A stretch of DNA of 64,000 nt from Jaltomata sinuosa (GCA_003996215.1 QJPP01001845.1:1-64000); one strand, 5' to 3'; shown: positions 23,239 to 36,095, counted from the first letter of the stretch. Notes: generated by a model from the sequence alone, not told the origin. Translations and numbers: made by a program.

Positions 23239-25351
23239 AACCCCCAAGCTTGAATTATTGCTTGTCCTCAAGCCAGATATTCACAAGTAAGGAATGAAAT
23301 AGGTTCTAAAATGCAAAGGGTGCACAGAAGATTAATCTAAACTCTAAAAACTAAGAAAATAACAAACACAAAGACTCAAACAAAATACTCAACTACAATG
23401 CTCATCTCAATTGGTACCACCATATTCTCAAAGAAAGTGCTCATTTCAAAACGTTTGTCAAAAGGACTTCATTTCTTATTCAAAAGCAAGGGAATTTGTC
23501 ATTCAAAACCAAATATTCAAGCTTCTCAAGTCATTGGCATGGACTTTCAAGATTTTCCTCGAGATTTACCATACAACTTGTCTCATTCATACCTCTCAAT
23601 TAAAATAGAGACTTCATCATTCAATTCAAGTGTGCAATGCCATTCACCACAAAAGAGAATCTCACTCACAATCATGAAATTCACAATAAAAAAGTATTAT
23701 AAGAGAGCCAAAGAGACTCTCACTCTGTCAAAGAAGTTCGAGTTCATACACATTGAATCATAGGCTTGCCCTTTATGTAATTGCCCATTAATGTAGAGTT
23801 ACCAAGCTCGGAATCACTAAGGACTTGCGGGTTATGATATAGGCTGGGGTTAAGGTGAGGATTGAATTTGGATCAAGTGACTAAACCTCCCTAACGCTCC
23901 TTGTGATCATTCAAAATACTGCTCACATTTTTGAACAATAACTTCACCTTATTTCTCCCTCTCATAACCCAAAGTTTCCCTTCAACTTGATCATTCAACA
24001 TCCTTTTATCACCTTCAATTGGTAGTACCAATTCCTTTTTTTTTTCAATTTGCTTATCTCATTGGTCATCTAGAAGCAATTCTCAATTTAGGCACATGGT
24101 GCTACCTTATGTTGAAATGCATCCCTTTTCTTCTCCACATTTGTACATACACCCCTAAACTTAGACTTTTGCCTATGTTATGATTTCAATTCTCCCCAAA
24201 ACTTAGGCTTTTAGCCTACATTTCACTTTTAAGCTATTAGGGAGGATGGGTACAAAATCGAGGGTCCAAAAGGGTCAAGGTATCAAACAAGGTGCCAAAG
24301 AAAGGTCACAAGCTCAAAAGGGCTTACTAGGATCAATATAGAGGAAAGTCAATTTGGGTGAAGTGGCTTATTCAAAAAGGGCCTAAGGTCATTTTCCAAG
24401 CTTGGTTACATCTAGAATTTCTACTTGAATCACATTCAGGACAAGTTCTAGACAACACATAAACACAAGAATGAAGTACAACCTTACCTCACAAGGCATC
24501 ACAACACAAAATTTTTCACAATTAGTCTCAAAATCAATTGGGACAAATGACTTTTGACAAGCTATTCCGAGTTCTTTCACACACTCTTTTGTGAATCAAT
24601 CAAGCCAAGCGGGGGAATGTGCAAGTCATGACAAGAGAATGCTTTACTCAAAATTATTTTCCCCTTTTCCTTCAATTTGCCAAAAACATCTTGCTAATTT
24701 TTTTTTGTTGGGCCCATTTTGAGACAAGCAAAACACAGGCTCAATTTTAAACTAAAATTTAGAATTTTCCCTTAAGAAAGTCATCTCTCAATCTATCATA
24801 GTAAAACACCAACTCGGTTCGACACAAAATCAAACAAAAAAAACAAGCACAAATAATTTGCTCCTCGAGAAAGAACCGTGGTATGAAGAAAACTCTTGGA
24901 GTTTATTCACTAATCTACTATTAATAAGGCAACCAAAATTAAAGCACTTATGAATCATTTGAAATCAAGCCTCGGCATAGGTACTAAGCACGTTTGCAAG
25001 GCACAGATAGTAAAATAATAAATCGTGTAGGATCAACCCGGCATTCACAACTCAACAACACATAAAATAAGCCCGGTGAGGGCATATTTTAGGCACTAAG
25101 AAAATAAAAGGCCCGATAAGGGAAATATCACAACCATCCTAATCATGATCGACAAAGGCCAAATAAATTGCCTAACAAGAAAGAAAAATGTCAAGGCCCA
25201 ACAAGGGCAATAAAAATAATATCTAAAAGCCCAACACGGGAAACCACAACAACAATCAATAATGCACCACCTCCCCCATAAGAATAAAGCATTTCACTCA
25301 ATGCTTAAGCTCAAACAAGTAAGAAAAGTGTGCAACAACTCCCTGTATGGG
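23239..25351 (-). other. Element C 3' non-coding region with polypurine tract
   Basis: About 2.1 kb between the env-like ORF and the 3' LTR. Directly beside the LTR the minus strand reads AAGCTTGGGGGTT, a polypurine tract of the kind Athila elements use to prime plus-strand DNA. Positions 25065-25240 hold about four diverged units with the core GGCCCRACAAGGG spaced 40-60 bp apart. The remainder is AT-rich. Short ORFs here carry no motif and are judged chance. Confidence 0.6.
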
Positions 25352-26909
25352 CTACTCCTCCTTATCCTTCTCCTTCTCTGCCTGCTCTGAACTGGTGCCC
25401 GCTCTTTCTTTGCAAGAATGGGCAGTATGCTGTGACTCATAGAGTACCTGTTGAAGCTTTGGATCCTGATCATTAGCCAGCTCCTCATCATTACCACTCA
25501 AGGTAGAAATCAATGTATCAATGAGGTTTGAAGTATACCGGGGTGCAGCCAAGGCAGTCTCAAAAGCACTCATATTAGTATCGCCCATCGGTGTCTTCTC
25601 TTTAGCATTGTCCAAATCCTTTTGGATCTCTTCTATAGCACTCTCAATAACATCCACCCTATTGTATAGGTTGGTCATATTGTTCACCACCCCATTCATA
25701 GCCTTCTTCACTACCTTCTGAATTAGATCGCAATAACTTCTCAGCCAGGTCATTCAATTGCCTATCATGCGAGAAGCTCATGTCAACCAACTTTTGAAAT
25801 CTAACTGAGGTCGATGTAGATGATAAGGGTGAGGGTCCAGGAGGAGCTGCAACTATAGTATTTTCTGACTCTGTAGGAGTAGGTACATCTGAGTCTGATC
25901 CGGATGTAAAAGAAGCAGTGGGCTCAACAACAGCGTCCTCAATATATACATCAGCAAAAGGCTGCATTTTGTGCTTCTTCATCCTAGGGGCATCCACATT
26001 TGTCTTCTTCCCCAGGTCAAGCACACCAGTGGCAGGGATATGGTTATCAAAGCGGAAGTATGGAATTCTAGCCTTAGCATAAAGCTTGCTAATGAGCACA
26101 GGAAATGGGAATAAATCATTACCTCGATGTGCTTTTATTTTGATCACCAATGCTGTGATCTCCCAAAATTTAACATGCTCCCTCGACATGATGAAGGCTA
26201 TAAGGATGGCACCCTCTAGGGTAACCTTCTGATCATTCTTAGAAGGCAAGAATTTGGTGTAGACAAAGTTGTACCATAGGCGTGCCTCAAAGTACAGAGT
26301 TTGGCATGGAATAGTGCCCCCCATAGTTGCCCAGAAGGGAGTCCCAAGAGCAATGATAGTGGCAGCACAGTCAAGCGGCTTCTTCTCAAGGAGCACCTTA
26401 CCCCAAAATGCTGGTGCAGGCTTAATTAGGTTACCCCAGTATATGGCATTGATAGTAGCGAGTGTGATTCAGATTTCCTTACCCTGAACCATGACTGAGT
26501 CCAAGCAAGAAAAGTCCTCCACATTGCCCGTGTACCCCATAGAGTTCTGCTTGGCCTGATAAGAGGCAAAAAATTCATGGACCACCTCGTCATGATAACC
26601 TCTGGGCACCTCTAAGAATGGGAACCATTGGAGGGTGGTGAACTGGTGATGGATGTTAAGTAGATCATCCCCAAATGCTGCCAAGTTGAAGCTACACTCC
26701 GTGGTAAAGGTTATTTTTCTATCTCTGTCGTAGATGGCTTTCATGCCTTCTACCCCAAAGTGAATCATGTCCTCTGCCAAAACTGGCACATGAGGAGGTA
26801 CTGGCACAACATCGAGGGCCTTCTTCTTGCGCTTGGATTTAGAAGTAGAGGTAGGAGGAGCTGGTGGCCTCCTTGAACTGCGCCCTGAGTTTCCCCTGCC
26901 AGAAGACAT
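25352..26909 (-). pseudogene. env-like ORF with 'putative plant transposon protein' domain (element C)
   Basis: The ATG at 26909 opens MSSGRGNSGRSSRRPPAP, followed by a basic stretch (KSKRKKK). The conserved domain contains IYDRDRKITFT, LQWFPFLEVPRGYHDEVVHEF and, after one TGA at 26469-26471, ITLATINAIYWG and KARIPYFRFDNHIP. The same frame runs to about 25730, then one frameshift leads into a coiled-coil-like tail (NRVDVIESAIEEIQKDLDNA) and an acidic Lys/Glu end. Such ORFs occupy the env position downstream of pol in Athila elements, but their function is unproven and no clear signal peptide or membrane segment is visible here. A good splice acceptor (TTTTTGCAG) ends 3 nt before the ATG. Confidence 0.75.
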
Positions 26910-26924
26910 TGTCTGCAAAAAGAG

Positions 26925-28660
26925 ATTGTGAGTACTAAAAAGAAATAGCAAAATCTTTTTGTGTTTTTAAAATAATAATAAAAAGAAAATACTACAAGAA
27001 GTTAACTAACTAAAAAGAAATAGAATGCAAAGGAGAAGAAAAATAAATTAGGTGACTGTTAGCATGTGCGAGTCACATGCGGAACGCACATGGAATTGTG
27101 TGCTTCACATGTGGCATCGCACATGCTAATAGAATCCTGAACCAAAGGGGCATCAAGGTGCAGAGGCATGTGCGGTTTGTACCAGCCTTTGTGCACGTCG
27201 CACATGACACCGCCCTTTAGAACAGTGCACTGGCAACTATTTAAACAACGTGCGATGCCTTGTGCATATCACACATAGAGATCTGTGCGTCGTATGTAAA
27301 ATGCATAAGGAAAAAGTTGGAATTTTTCAATTTCTTATTTTCTTGTGTATTATGTATGTGAATCGCACAGCAATACCTCTGGAATGCACGGGCACCAAGG
27401 AAACAAACACCAATTCTAACAGGGCCTAAGCATGAATCAACCACAACCAAATTATTCGAGTACTCAGACTTTCCCAGAAAACTTCCAACACAATTAAAAC
27501 TCAAAGGTTAGCTTAACAATTTCCTTTAAGAAGGACATTACCCCATCTATCATCGGGAACATCAAGCCTTCATGAAAAACACTTAAGCACATTCAATCGC
27601 ATAATAATTCACTCCCCTCAATCAAAGCGCTCACCGAACAATTATTTTCAGTTGAAACAACATACAAGTGCAGTGGTTTATATGAAATTTCAGCCCAAAT
27701 AATATGATTTAACAAAAACCTTGTGAAGATGATGATTTACCCTTAAGAATGACGTCACCCAATATATCATAGGGTAAAACCATGCATCAACTCAAGTGGG
27801 TTACTCAGACTTCACCCAAAACACGAATTTTAGGGCTAAAAATTAATACAAAGCACATGCATTAACACTAAATCAAAATCTACCAAGTTTATCACAAGCA
27901 AAATAAACAATATGCCCCAAAATTGTGGTCCCAAAATTTTGGATCTCACCCAAAATAAACATGGAAGACTCAACTAGCATGTTTCACAATAAGTGTTTCT
28001 AATCTACTTAAAAATATAGATTTAACATTGGAGAACTTACCACAAGTATAGATAAGGAGGAAAAAGCAAAAAATTAAGCTTTGGAGTGCCAATAATGGTG
28101 ACCCAAACTTTTGATCGGAGAATAAGGTGGCGAATAGTGGAGAAGTGTAGATGAGAGGAAGGAAGATTTTGGGGAAAGTTTGGAGGTTTTGAAGGATTTT
28201 GTGAGAGAGTGATGGAGGTTTTGTGTGAGTTATGGGAGAATAGTAGTGGAGGGTGACAGTTTATAGGGGAGAAAAGAAGAAGAAGGATCGTGGGTCAGTC
28301 GCCGGGTCTGGTCGGTCAATGGATAGGTCAACAAGAATTTTAAAACTTACCTGAGTACACCGTGATGTATGATTCACACATGCCAATGTGTGTCTCACAC
28401 ATCACTTCTCACGTGACAATTTTGCTTCCAAAACTTGCCCAACTTTCTGGTTCAGTGTATGACAGAGGTGCAATGCGCAGAAAGGGAGGTGCAATTCACA
28501 CCTCCAAAATTTCTTTTTCTTCCAGTGCACTGGATTGTGTATGTGGTGCCACATGCAGCCGCACAATAGGATGTGTGAGCCGCATGGCCCGTCACACATG
28601 CTCTCTGACTCTTTTTTTATACTTAGTCATTTTTCTATCTCTGTGCATTCCTAAAACACA
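26925..28660 (-). other. Element C spacer with CACATG/TGTGCG words
   Basis: Non-coding sequence between the env-like ORF and the pol remnant. Two clusters of short inverted words built from CACATG, TGTGCG and GCGCACAT lie at 27057-27300 and 28360-28600; similar words occur in the LTR at 22860-22990. The plus-strand ORF 28362-29207 runs through this region and antisense across the protease remnant, so it is rejected as a gene. Confidence 0.55.
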
Positions 28661-28688
28661 CCAAAAACAACAAAAGGGTAAAAGAAAT

Positions 28689-28764
28689 AAAGTAAGAAGA
28701 CTTGGGTTACCTCCCAAGAAAAACTTAATTTTAAGTCGCAGCTCGATGATAGTACCTCAACCTT
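28689..28764 (-). pseudogene. C-terminal scrap of pol (element C)
   Basis: The minus strand gives GTIIELRLKIKFFLGGNP, resembling the Leu/Gly-rich end that follows integrase in Athila pol (…LGGNP before the stop). It lies only ~125 nt beyond the end of the protease remnant, so RT, RNase H and nearly all of integrase have been removed. Confidence 0.45.
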
Positions 28765-28888
28765 CAATCATTTATTGGGAGCATACCAATCCGATTGGCT
28801 TGACACCATTCCAAGCAAGGAAGTGCTCCTTCAACATCTTCATTGTATTTTATTATTGCCAAACTGGAAATACCATAGATTCAGGTAC

Positions 28889-29179
28889 CTACTTCATTTC
28901 AAACTCACCGTGGTCTTCAACCAACTTTCCCTTGGTATTGATCAAAGAAACAACTCTATATTTGTCTGGTGGTCTAGTGGGTTGGCATACATTGAATGTA
29001 TTTTCCTCGCTTCCCATACAGAACTTGAGGTCTCCTAGCTCTACATCCGCAAGATCTCTCTCGATTGTCAACAGTTGTTGCCCTAATATGATGGGCACCT
29101 CAAGATCCACATCACAATCTAAGACCACAAAGTCGTCCGGTAGGATAAACTTTTCCACCTTGACCAATACATCAAACAA
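28889..29179 (-). pseudogene. Aspartic protease region (element C)
   Basis: A 96-residue open piece: FDVLVKVEKFILPDDFVVLD, then VDLEVPIILGQQLLTIERDL and MGSEENTFNV. This matches the C-terminal half of the Athila protease, where the (I/V)PIILGRPFL motif is diagnostic. The active-site Asp segment should lie upstream (29200-29350), where it is broken into several frames. Protease would process the gag-pol polyprotein. Downstream the frame should enter RT but runs out within 40 codons, marking the pol deletion. Confidence 0.78.
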
Positions 29180-29494
29180 TATCCCCTCTGGTCACTTAAT
29201 TGAATGATCAGCCATTAGCAATCTCATTGGTGTAGGCTTTGGAGTACCTAATCCTAACATTTTGAAAATCACAAAGGTCATCAAGTTTATACTCGCTCCG
29301 AGATCACATAAGACCTTTCAAAATTAAAATACTCCAATAGTACACGGGATGGTGAAGGCTCCCAGATCTTCCTTTTTGGGAGAAATGTTGCTTGTCATCT
29401 CCGTACTACAGCTGTGGGACACTTCTACCATCCCCACTTCAATCACTCACTTCTTTTTCAACAACTCCTTCATAAACTTTGCATACCCTGACAT

Positions 29495-31252
29495 TTATGT
29501 AAGAGCATCAACCAAAGAAATATTAATGGCTAGCTTGCTAAACATGTCGACAAACTTTTTGAATTGAGCATCTTCCTTTTTCTTGGTCAATCTCTGAGGG
29601 TATGGAGGGGGACCTTTTGGCAATGGCTTTTTCACACTTGGATCATACTCTTCAATATCAATAGCAATTTGAGAAGGATATTCGGTCTCATCTTTCTTTT
29701 CTTGTGGGTCTTCATCATTTGCAATCACATTGGGTGCACTAAGATTCACCCCAATATTCAGAATCTCATCAACTTTGTTCTCAATCATGACATCTTCTTG
29801 TATCTTATCCTCATGCTCCACAACAACCTTAATATTTGTCTTTCTTACCCCTCTAAGCATCCTTCCACTCTGAGTGACTATTGCCATCACATGGCCATCA
29901 TTCTTTGGGTTTGCAAGTGTGTCACTTGGAAGAGTGCCTTTTATACGTGGATTCATTTGTGAAGAGAGGTGGTTCATTTGGGCCTCTAGGTGCTTGATAG
30001 ATTCTTAATGGGAGATCACCATTTGGTGAAGAGTGGACAACTCACTTTTTAATTCTTCCACCCTAGTATCAGTCGATTTAACTCTTTTCAAAACTTGAGA
30101 CAACATGTCCTTAATTTAATAATATCCAGGGTTACTCACCATTGGTTGGTAGGGAGACACATCGGCCTTTGGTGGATCATCATCTCTTTCATGATTATGC
30201 CATAGACCTTCACGGTCTTTACCTGGCTCCTGATCTCTTTACTGATTTCCCTTGTCCCTGTTCTAACCTTGGTTCTCGTATCTTGAATGCCAAGGACCTT
30301 GGTTGGTACCTTGGGATCCGGGTCAAGAACTCACTGCAATATAACATGCCTCCTCATCCATAGAGGAATACACACCTTCATCATGAGCTGTAGAACCATA
30401 AGTCCCTATAACATTCATACTTTTATTTCTAGCCCCATCATATGTTTAGCCAATATATCAATTTGCATCAACATCTTGGCCATTGTTTCATCTCTCTCCT
30501 CTTTTTTTTGCCTCATTTCACTCGTCATAATAGACGAAGTCACCCCCGAGGAAACATCAGACTCTCTAGTGTGCCATAAATGATTTATCTTTGTCATTCG
30601 CTCAAAGAGTGCCAAAGCAAGACCATATTATTGGTCCATAAATGTTCCATCCGCGAGGTTACTTACCACAGATTTGTTCATCGAGTCTAAGGCTTGATAG
30701 AAGCTTTGAAGTAGGACATTATCAGGCAAACCATGATTCGGACACAATAGAAGCTTTTCTTGAACCTTAGTCATGCTTCATGCAATGGCTCATCTGGGAA
30801 TTGGCGGAATTCATGATATCATCCCTCAATAGCATCATCCAAGAGAAAGGAAAGAATCGCACCAAAAATGCCTCAACCAATCTATTCCATGAAGTAATAG
30901 ATCCCTCTGAGAGATCTTCAAGCCAAGCCGTTGCTTCCCCCACAAGGGAGAATGGGAACAAACAGAGCCGGATGGACTCTTGAGAAATATTATTGATGTT
31001 GAAGGGCTGACATATTTTAATAAAGTATCTAATATGTCGGTTGGCGTTCTCATGAGCCAGCTCTCCAAGAAGTCCCTTCATCTGGATCAAGTGGAGCATA
31101 GTGCTCATCATATGAAATACGACATTTCCAATAATGGGGGGTAGGTGGATTGCACCTATGCCATCATGGACTACAGGTTCATTATCCGCATCCATAATCC
31201 ATCGACACTCTCTTGGTTGCCCGCTTGACTCATGGGCACACTGTTCAAACAA
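29495..31252 (-). pseudogene. gag (element C, Athila type)
   Basis: N-terminal block 31252-30767: MDADNEPVVHDGIGAIHLPP, then QMKGLLGELAHENANRHI, FIKICQPFN, IRLCLFPFSLVGEATAWL and SITSWNRLVEAFLVRFFP, the Athila gag capsid pattern (LRLFPFSL...A.WL, SI.TW..L...FL.KFFP). A frameshift follows near 30770. A middle block (30615-30415) carries MAKMLMQIDILAKHMM. The C-terminal block 29977-29495 has GTLPSDTLANPKN, AIVTQSGRMLR, PPYPQRLTKKK and FKKFVDMFSKLAINI, again typical of the gag end before protease. Structural protein; at least two frameshifts and several stops. Confidence 0.85.
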
Positions 31253-31333
31253 TCACAAACAACAAAGGTAAAAATGAACAAACACTTAACAAAGGTAACT
31301 TAAACGACAATCAATTGGCAAATCAAAAACTAT

Positions 31334-31351
31334 TCCCCAATAATGGTGCCA
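31334..31351 (-). other. Primer binding site, degraded tRNA-Asp type (element C)
   Basis: The minus strand reads TGGCACCATTATTGGGGA. The usual Athila site complementary to tRNA-Asp is TGGCGCCGTTGCCGGGGA; the five differences are all transitions. It lies 7 nt from the LTR end at 31359. Confidence 0.8.
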
Positions 31352-31358
31352 TTTTTTA

Positions 31359-32439
31359 TGACGCTAAAAAGCACTCTCCCGAAGGAGGTGGTAGCGATCA
31401 TCAAGCAAAACAATATATATACCCAATAGATGGTCGGGATCATATCCATGGAGAATAGAGTGATGATTTGCTAAAAAATAATCAAGTAATAATCACTAAG
31501 CCAAGTAGATGCTAAATAATTGAAAAGTAAAATTAGAGGAATTGAAAAGGAAATTTACGTATCAATAAGAGATTAAAGTAAAATCAAGATTTGTTTATTA
31601 ATGAGATGGAAGACTAGGGATATGCTTCCGATGAAATTCTACAATGGGTTAGGTGACTTGATTAATTATTCAAACTCTTGATAAAAGGAATGGGTAGCAT
31701 TTGTTATAGCTATATTTGATAGTCTTTCGACCTTTCAAACATATGTACTATAGTCTTTGCTCAAGCACTATAGCTTTACCTTAAACCAATCAATTCAAAG
31801 CTTGGGGGAATCACACTATTTCTAGCTCAGATTCCTAGATGGATATTTTCTTTGATTAAGCTATTTCTAGCCACAATCTAAGGTGGAAATACTAAATTTC
31901 CACTATTGAATTCCTATCCGAATTATGAACTCCTCTTTCAAGTAATAACACAATTAAGTAAACTCAATCAATGTTTGCAACCATCAATTTTATGATTAAA
32001 TCATGAAGAATTTAATAGACCCATACTAATTCATCAATAATAAGCACAATTAATCAATACCCACACCTAAATTCAAATACCCATCATGCACATACCCCAA
32101 GACAAGGAATTTAGCTACTCATATTAAGGAAATAAGAAGATATACCAAATGGGTAACTCATAATTCCATTCATATTTAAGACAAACTCCAAATCTAAGCT
32201 CAAATCCTTACAAAAATAGTGATTCTCAATGGAGAAGATGAAGAGAGAAGAGTGTACTCTCCATATCTTCCTTGGGGAAAGTAAAACTAAAATTTTATAT
32301 CAGGTACATACCCCAAAATGAGTTTTAGAAGCTTTCCAATACGTCACTTGGAGTTGTACAAAAATACCCTTTGGGAGTATTGCGATGCGATATGTGACAC
32401 GATGTGTAATCGCACCACTTATTCTGCGCGTTGCATATC
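31359..32439 (-). repeat. 5' LTR of element C, segment 1 of 3
   Basis: The inner part of the 5' LTR, colinear with 21815-22937. It ends at ATATC (32435-32439), which is duplicated after element D. Confidence 0.88.
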
Positions 32440-35005
32440 TGTCACGACCCAACTACCGGGCCGTGCAGGCACCTCCTCTAATCTACCTAGGTAGGAGAAC
32501 CCTTACTACCCGAACCAACAGGTAAAGTGGAAAAGAACATAAATCATGAAATAAACCCTTTTGAATTCATGGAACTTCCTTTGCAATAATTTCAGAAAAT
32601 AAATGACTTATAGAACTTGCAAAATCTCATTTACAATATAAGACAGCCCTCCCTAGAACATAGTCTAAGCCGGTACAAGAGCTACTACAAGATGATACAT
32701 AACTAAAGAGGACACAACTCCTACCATAGAAAAGAAGTATGAGCTGCTGGAAGATCACCGCTTTCCTAAACCTGTGAAACATCACCAACCCTGCAACCAG
32801 ACTATACCCAAAAAGGTATAGCAAGAGTAGAATCAGTACAAACACACGTACTGGTAGGCATCAGTTAAATACTTTAACCCCTTTTCTCAATCGCCTTTAT
32901 CAATTCCCCCCCCCCCCCGGAACCAACCTTCCTTACCTTTTGCTGCTAACTCCACCACCCTAGTCTTATCCCTGACATCTAGGACTTCTCAAGTATCACT
33001 ACCACTATACTTCCCAAGTTTCACCAACCTTTACCACTATCCGTGTCCATGCCTGGACTACCCTTCCCTTACCCAAGTCAGCTGCCTTGACTAGACATTC
33101 AGGATTAACCCGGCTAACTACCCAACCAAACCACTTATACCCGTAGTATTACTTACCAGTGTCTGAACTCTTTACGGACCTATAGGACAACCTTCCAACT
33201 TATTTATAACAACCAGCAATTACAACTCCAGACTCTCAGTCTTTCTTCTAATTTATCAACCATGCCAAATCCACCTAGCCACCATTGACACATTTCATGA
33301 CAACCATCGAGTTACATCTAAATCCCTTTTTAACCACATAACCCGGACCCTCCAAGGATCTCCTAACCATACCTAAGTGTTCAACAGGCTACCTTGGTCT
33401 ACACCAAGACTGACCCTTAGCTTATTAACCATAAGTAATCCCTGACAGTGATTAACACGCTAAATGACGACAATATACGAATAATTAACCTCCCTTTTAC
33501 ATAGTCTGGATTCACCCCAGAATCCCCCTAAAAACATCTAAGTGTTAGCATGACAAACCCGGTCTACACCAAGACCAAATATAAATCAGTATAATATCCC
33601 AGCCTCTTATGGACCATATGCAATTTCACAAATCATAAACACAGTCGATCCACTCATGAAACCAAAATCAAATGCACAATGCAAATAAATAAACCCGTAC
33701 CATGCGTGGTAACCAAGCCAACCATTATGAATTTCCCATACCAGGCGTGGTACCCGATCCAACCATTAGTATACCCGTACCAGGCATGGTACCCGAGTCA
33801 AATATTTTTTATCTCATACCAGGCGTGGTACCTGAGCCAACCATTAGTATTCCGTACCAGGAGTGGTACCCGAGCCAACCGAATGTCACACAAAATCCAC
33901 AGTCACAAACAATGAATAATCAAACTTGTAAACCAACAAGTAATAACACCTAGTTCATTTCACAAGACTGATAACATGACCCTTAGACATTCCTAACTCA
34001 TTCCCTAAGCATGCAACTCATACAACACTTAGAAAAAAGTACACAAACATACAATGCATACAAGAATCAATAACCATCACCTACCCTATTCTGGGTACAC
34101 AATGAACAGTTAAATCCTGTCTGAAGACTAACCCCGAATCACCCCTTTAAATATTCCATTAGATACCTTTATTCTTGACCCTCCTCCTAGGACCAAGATA
34201 CAACATGGGAAAACCTCCCCTAGCCTTGGAAACATAACCACTACGATATTCTAATTATGTCAATTCATTTCTGGGAACTTCCGTTCCTTGCACATTAGTT
34301 AATTACTAACCCTTCCTGGTTCCCCAAACCTTCCCGACATTTTAGTCCCTGTATTTCATTAGCAAAACTATACCAAAATAAGTATACACCCAGAATGTCA
34401 CAACGCAGTATCACAAATCTACTATTTCCAGTTAAACCAAACAACCCAACAATCTTCCTCCAGACTCCGTGTCCGAAGGCCTAAGCATGGATTCTCCCTT
34501 TCATTCTACACAATAAATAGGAAATGAAAGTGGTCAAATCTACTTTGTGAAGAAAACCTAGCCTACCTGGATGCCGAGCAACTGTTCCATGCTCTTTCTG
34601 GCTCCGTGAAGGCATTTTCTGGCGATTCTGCAGGCCCAAATCCATAGTTTTGCTTCCCTTTAGCTGGAATCCCTCCTCCTCATGGCTCTCAAGACTTGGA
34701 GCAGCTTAGTAAGGTTTTTAGAGAAACCCTCGTATGGTTTCCAACTGAGGAGGAGAATTCTTTTATAAAAACCAGTCTTAAGGCTACTGCCTCCCATACC
34801 TCCGCTATAGCAATTGACCTTCCGGTATGGCGGTACCGCTATAGCAGAAAAATACCGCTATAGCAGAGTGATGTCAGCCTAGACAATTTTCAAAAATCTA
34901 AAATTTTCTGTCACGTCACCCCACTTAATACAACTGTAATTTTAATTAATTCTCAAAATTTTCAACTTCGTGATTCCTAAAATAACGACGGATCCAATCA
35001 TTACA
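32440..35005 (-). repeat. 3' LTR of element D (about 2.57 kb)
   Basis: Starts on the minus strand at 35005 (TGTAATGATTGG) and ends at 32440 (GGTCGTGACA). It matches 38576-41146 along its length; in blocks compared by eye roughly nine positions in ten agree. It contains a 13-C run (32906-32918), a five-copy ~40-bp repeat (33697-33880) and GCTATAGC palindromes (34803-34866) close to the U3 start. Confidence 0.88.
33697..33880. repeat. ~40-bp tandem repeat with GTACC hairpins (D, 3' LTR)
   Basis: Five units start near 33697, 33738, 33777, 33816 and 33854. Each centres on GTACCAGGCGTGGTAC or a close variant, an inverted repeat of GTACCA with a 4-nt loop, followed by CCGAGCCAACCATTAGTAT-like spacer. 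Two overlapping plus-strand ORFs (33679-33953) come only from this repetition. Confidence 0.88.
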
Positions 35006-36095
35006 ACAAATACCAATTTACCCATTATTCATCCTCGAATGATCCCGAATATTAGAAGACAAAAAGAACTATCCCGGGACCCTCACTGTCCCAAGTGACC
35101 GTATAATTATAAACCTATAAAAGTTACCAAACTTCCCCCCCTAATTAGTCGCACCGACTAAAAGGAAACATTAATATCATCCCGCTCTGACGAGGAATTT
35201 CTGAACTACCCAAGGAATATTTCACGGGTCCCTTATTCCGAGTACCCAAGAAATATAGGGCCTCATATCATGTCGGAGTGGAGGAATTCAAAAAGACCCG
35301 AGAGAACCTTTCTTTTCAAAAAACTGACTGTCGTCCGCTATATTGGATATTTTGTTGCTATTACGGTTCCACTATAGCAGAGTACCAACCGCTATAGCAG
35401 TTGGTAACAGATTGAAGTAGGGGAGAAATGGGTTTTCTCCCTATTCTCTCCTATTTTCAATCCAAACTCTCCCATTTTCCTCTCGATCACTACGCTTTCA
35501 ACGTCGAAATTTCTAGGTAACAATCATTCTCACTTGCTACTTTACTTCCCCGCACGATTATAGTAAGGATTGTGGTAGAAATTAGTCAATTGGGGTATAC
35601 ATTGTAGTTAACTTTTGAACTTGAACTAGAATTGGTTTATTTGCAATTTTCCGATGCATGAGTGCTTCCCTTACATTTACAATGCCTCCAAGGTGTTCTG
35701 GGTGTAAGGATTATACAACCTTTGGCCAAAAATGGAAAATTGTGATTTGGACAGAAATTAGGAGTTATAATGCCCAAGTTTTTATAGAAAACTGTAATAG
35801 GATACCTTAGAAGCACTTCTCTGAACTTGGATTGTTAAAAATGGAGTTTTGGGTCAAGGGGCGCCATTGTTGCACCCCTTGAATCTTCTGGGATGATGAA
35901 TACTGCTATAGCAGTTGGGCTCCGCTATTGCAGTCCCACTACAGTGGATATTTTTCTGCTATGGCAGTTCCACTATGGCAGACGATCATCCGGTATAGTG
36001 GAAGGCCGTGAACTAGTAGCTCCCCAAGCAGACACTTAGAATTTTTCCCCTTTTTCTTAATCCCTTATGCCTTATCGAGTTCTAATCCCTCATTC
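35006..36095. other. Element D interior, left spacer with hairpin and GCTATAGC words
   Basis: Non-coding as far as I can see. Beside the LTR lies the hairpin at 35027-35040. GCTATAGC-type palindromes recur at 35335-35400 and 35903-36003, up to the start of the antisense ORF. A region around 35450-35900 on the plus strand looks like leader sequence, without family motifs. Confidence 0.55.
35027..35040 (-). other. Conserved hairpin upstream of the 3' LTR (element D)
   Basis: The minus strand reads ATTCG, AGGA, TGAAT: the same loop as A and E, with a G-T closing pair as in B. It ends about 21 nt before the LTR start. Confidence 0.65.

Noticed and set aside
28362..29207. 281-residue plus-strand ORF
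   Set aside because: Lies antisense to the Athila protease and pol remnant and through a palindrome-rich spacer; low-complexity composition and no motif.
33679..33953. Overlapping ORFs with peptide repeats (QAWYP-like)
   Set aside because: Arise from the ~40-bp LTR tandem repeat; two frames are open at once and the other LTR copy is not open.
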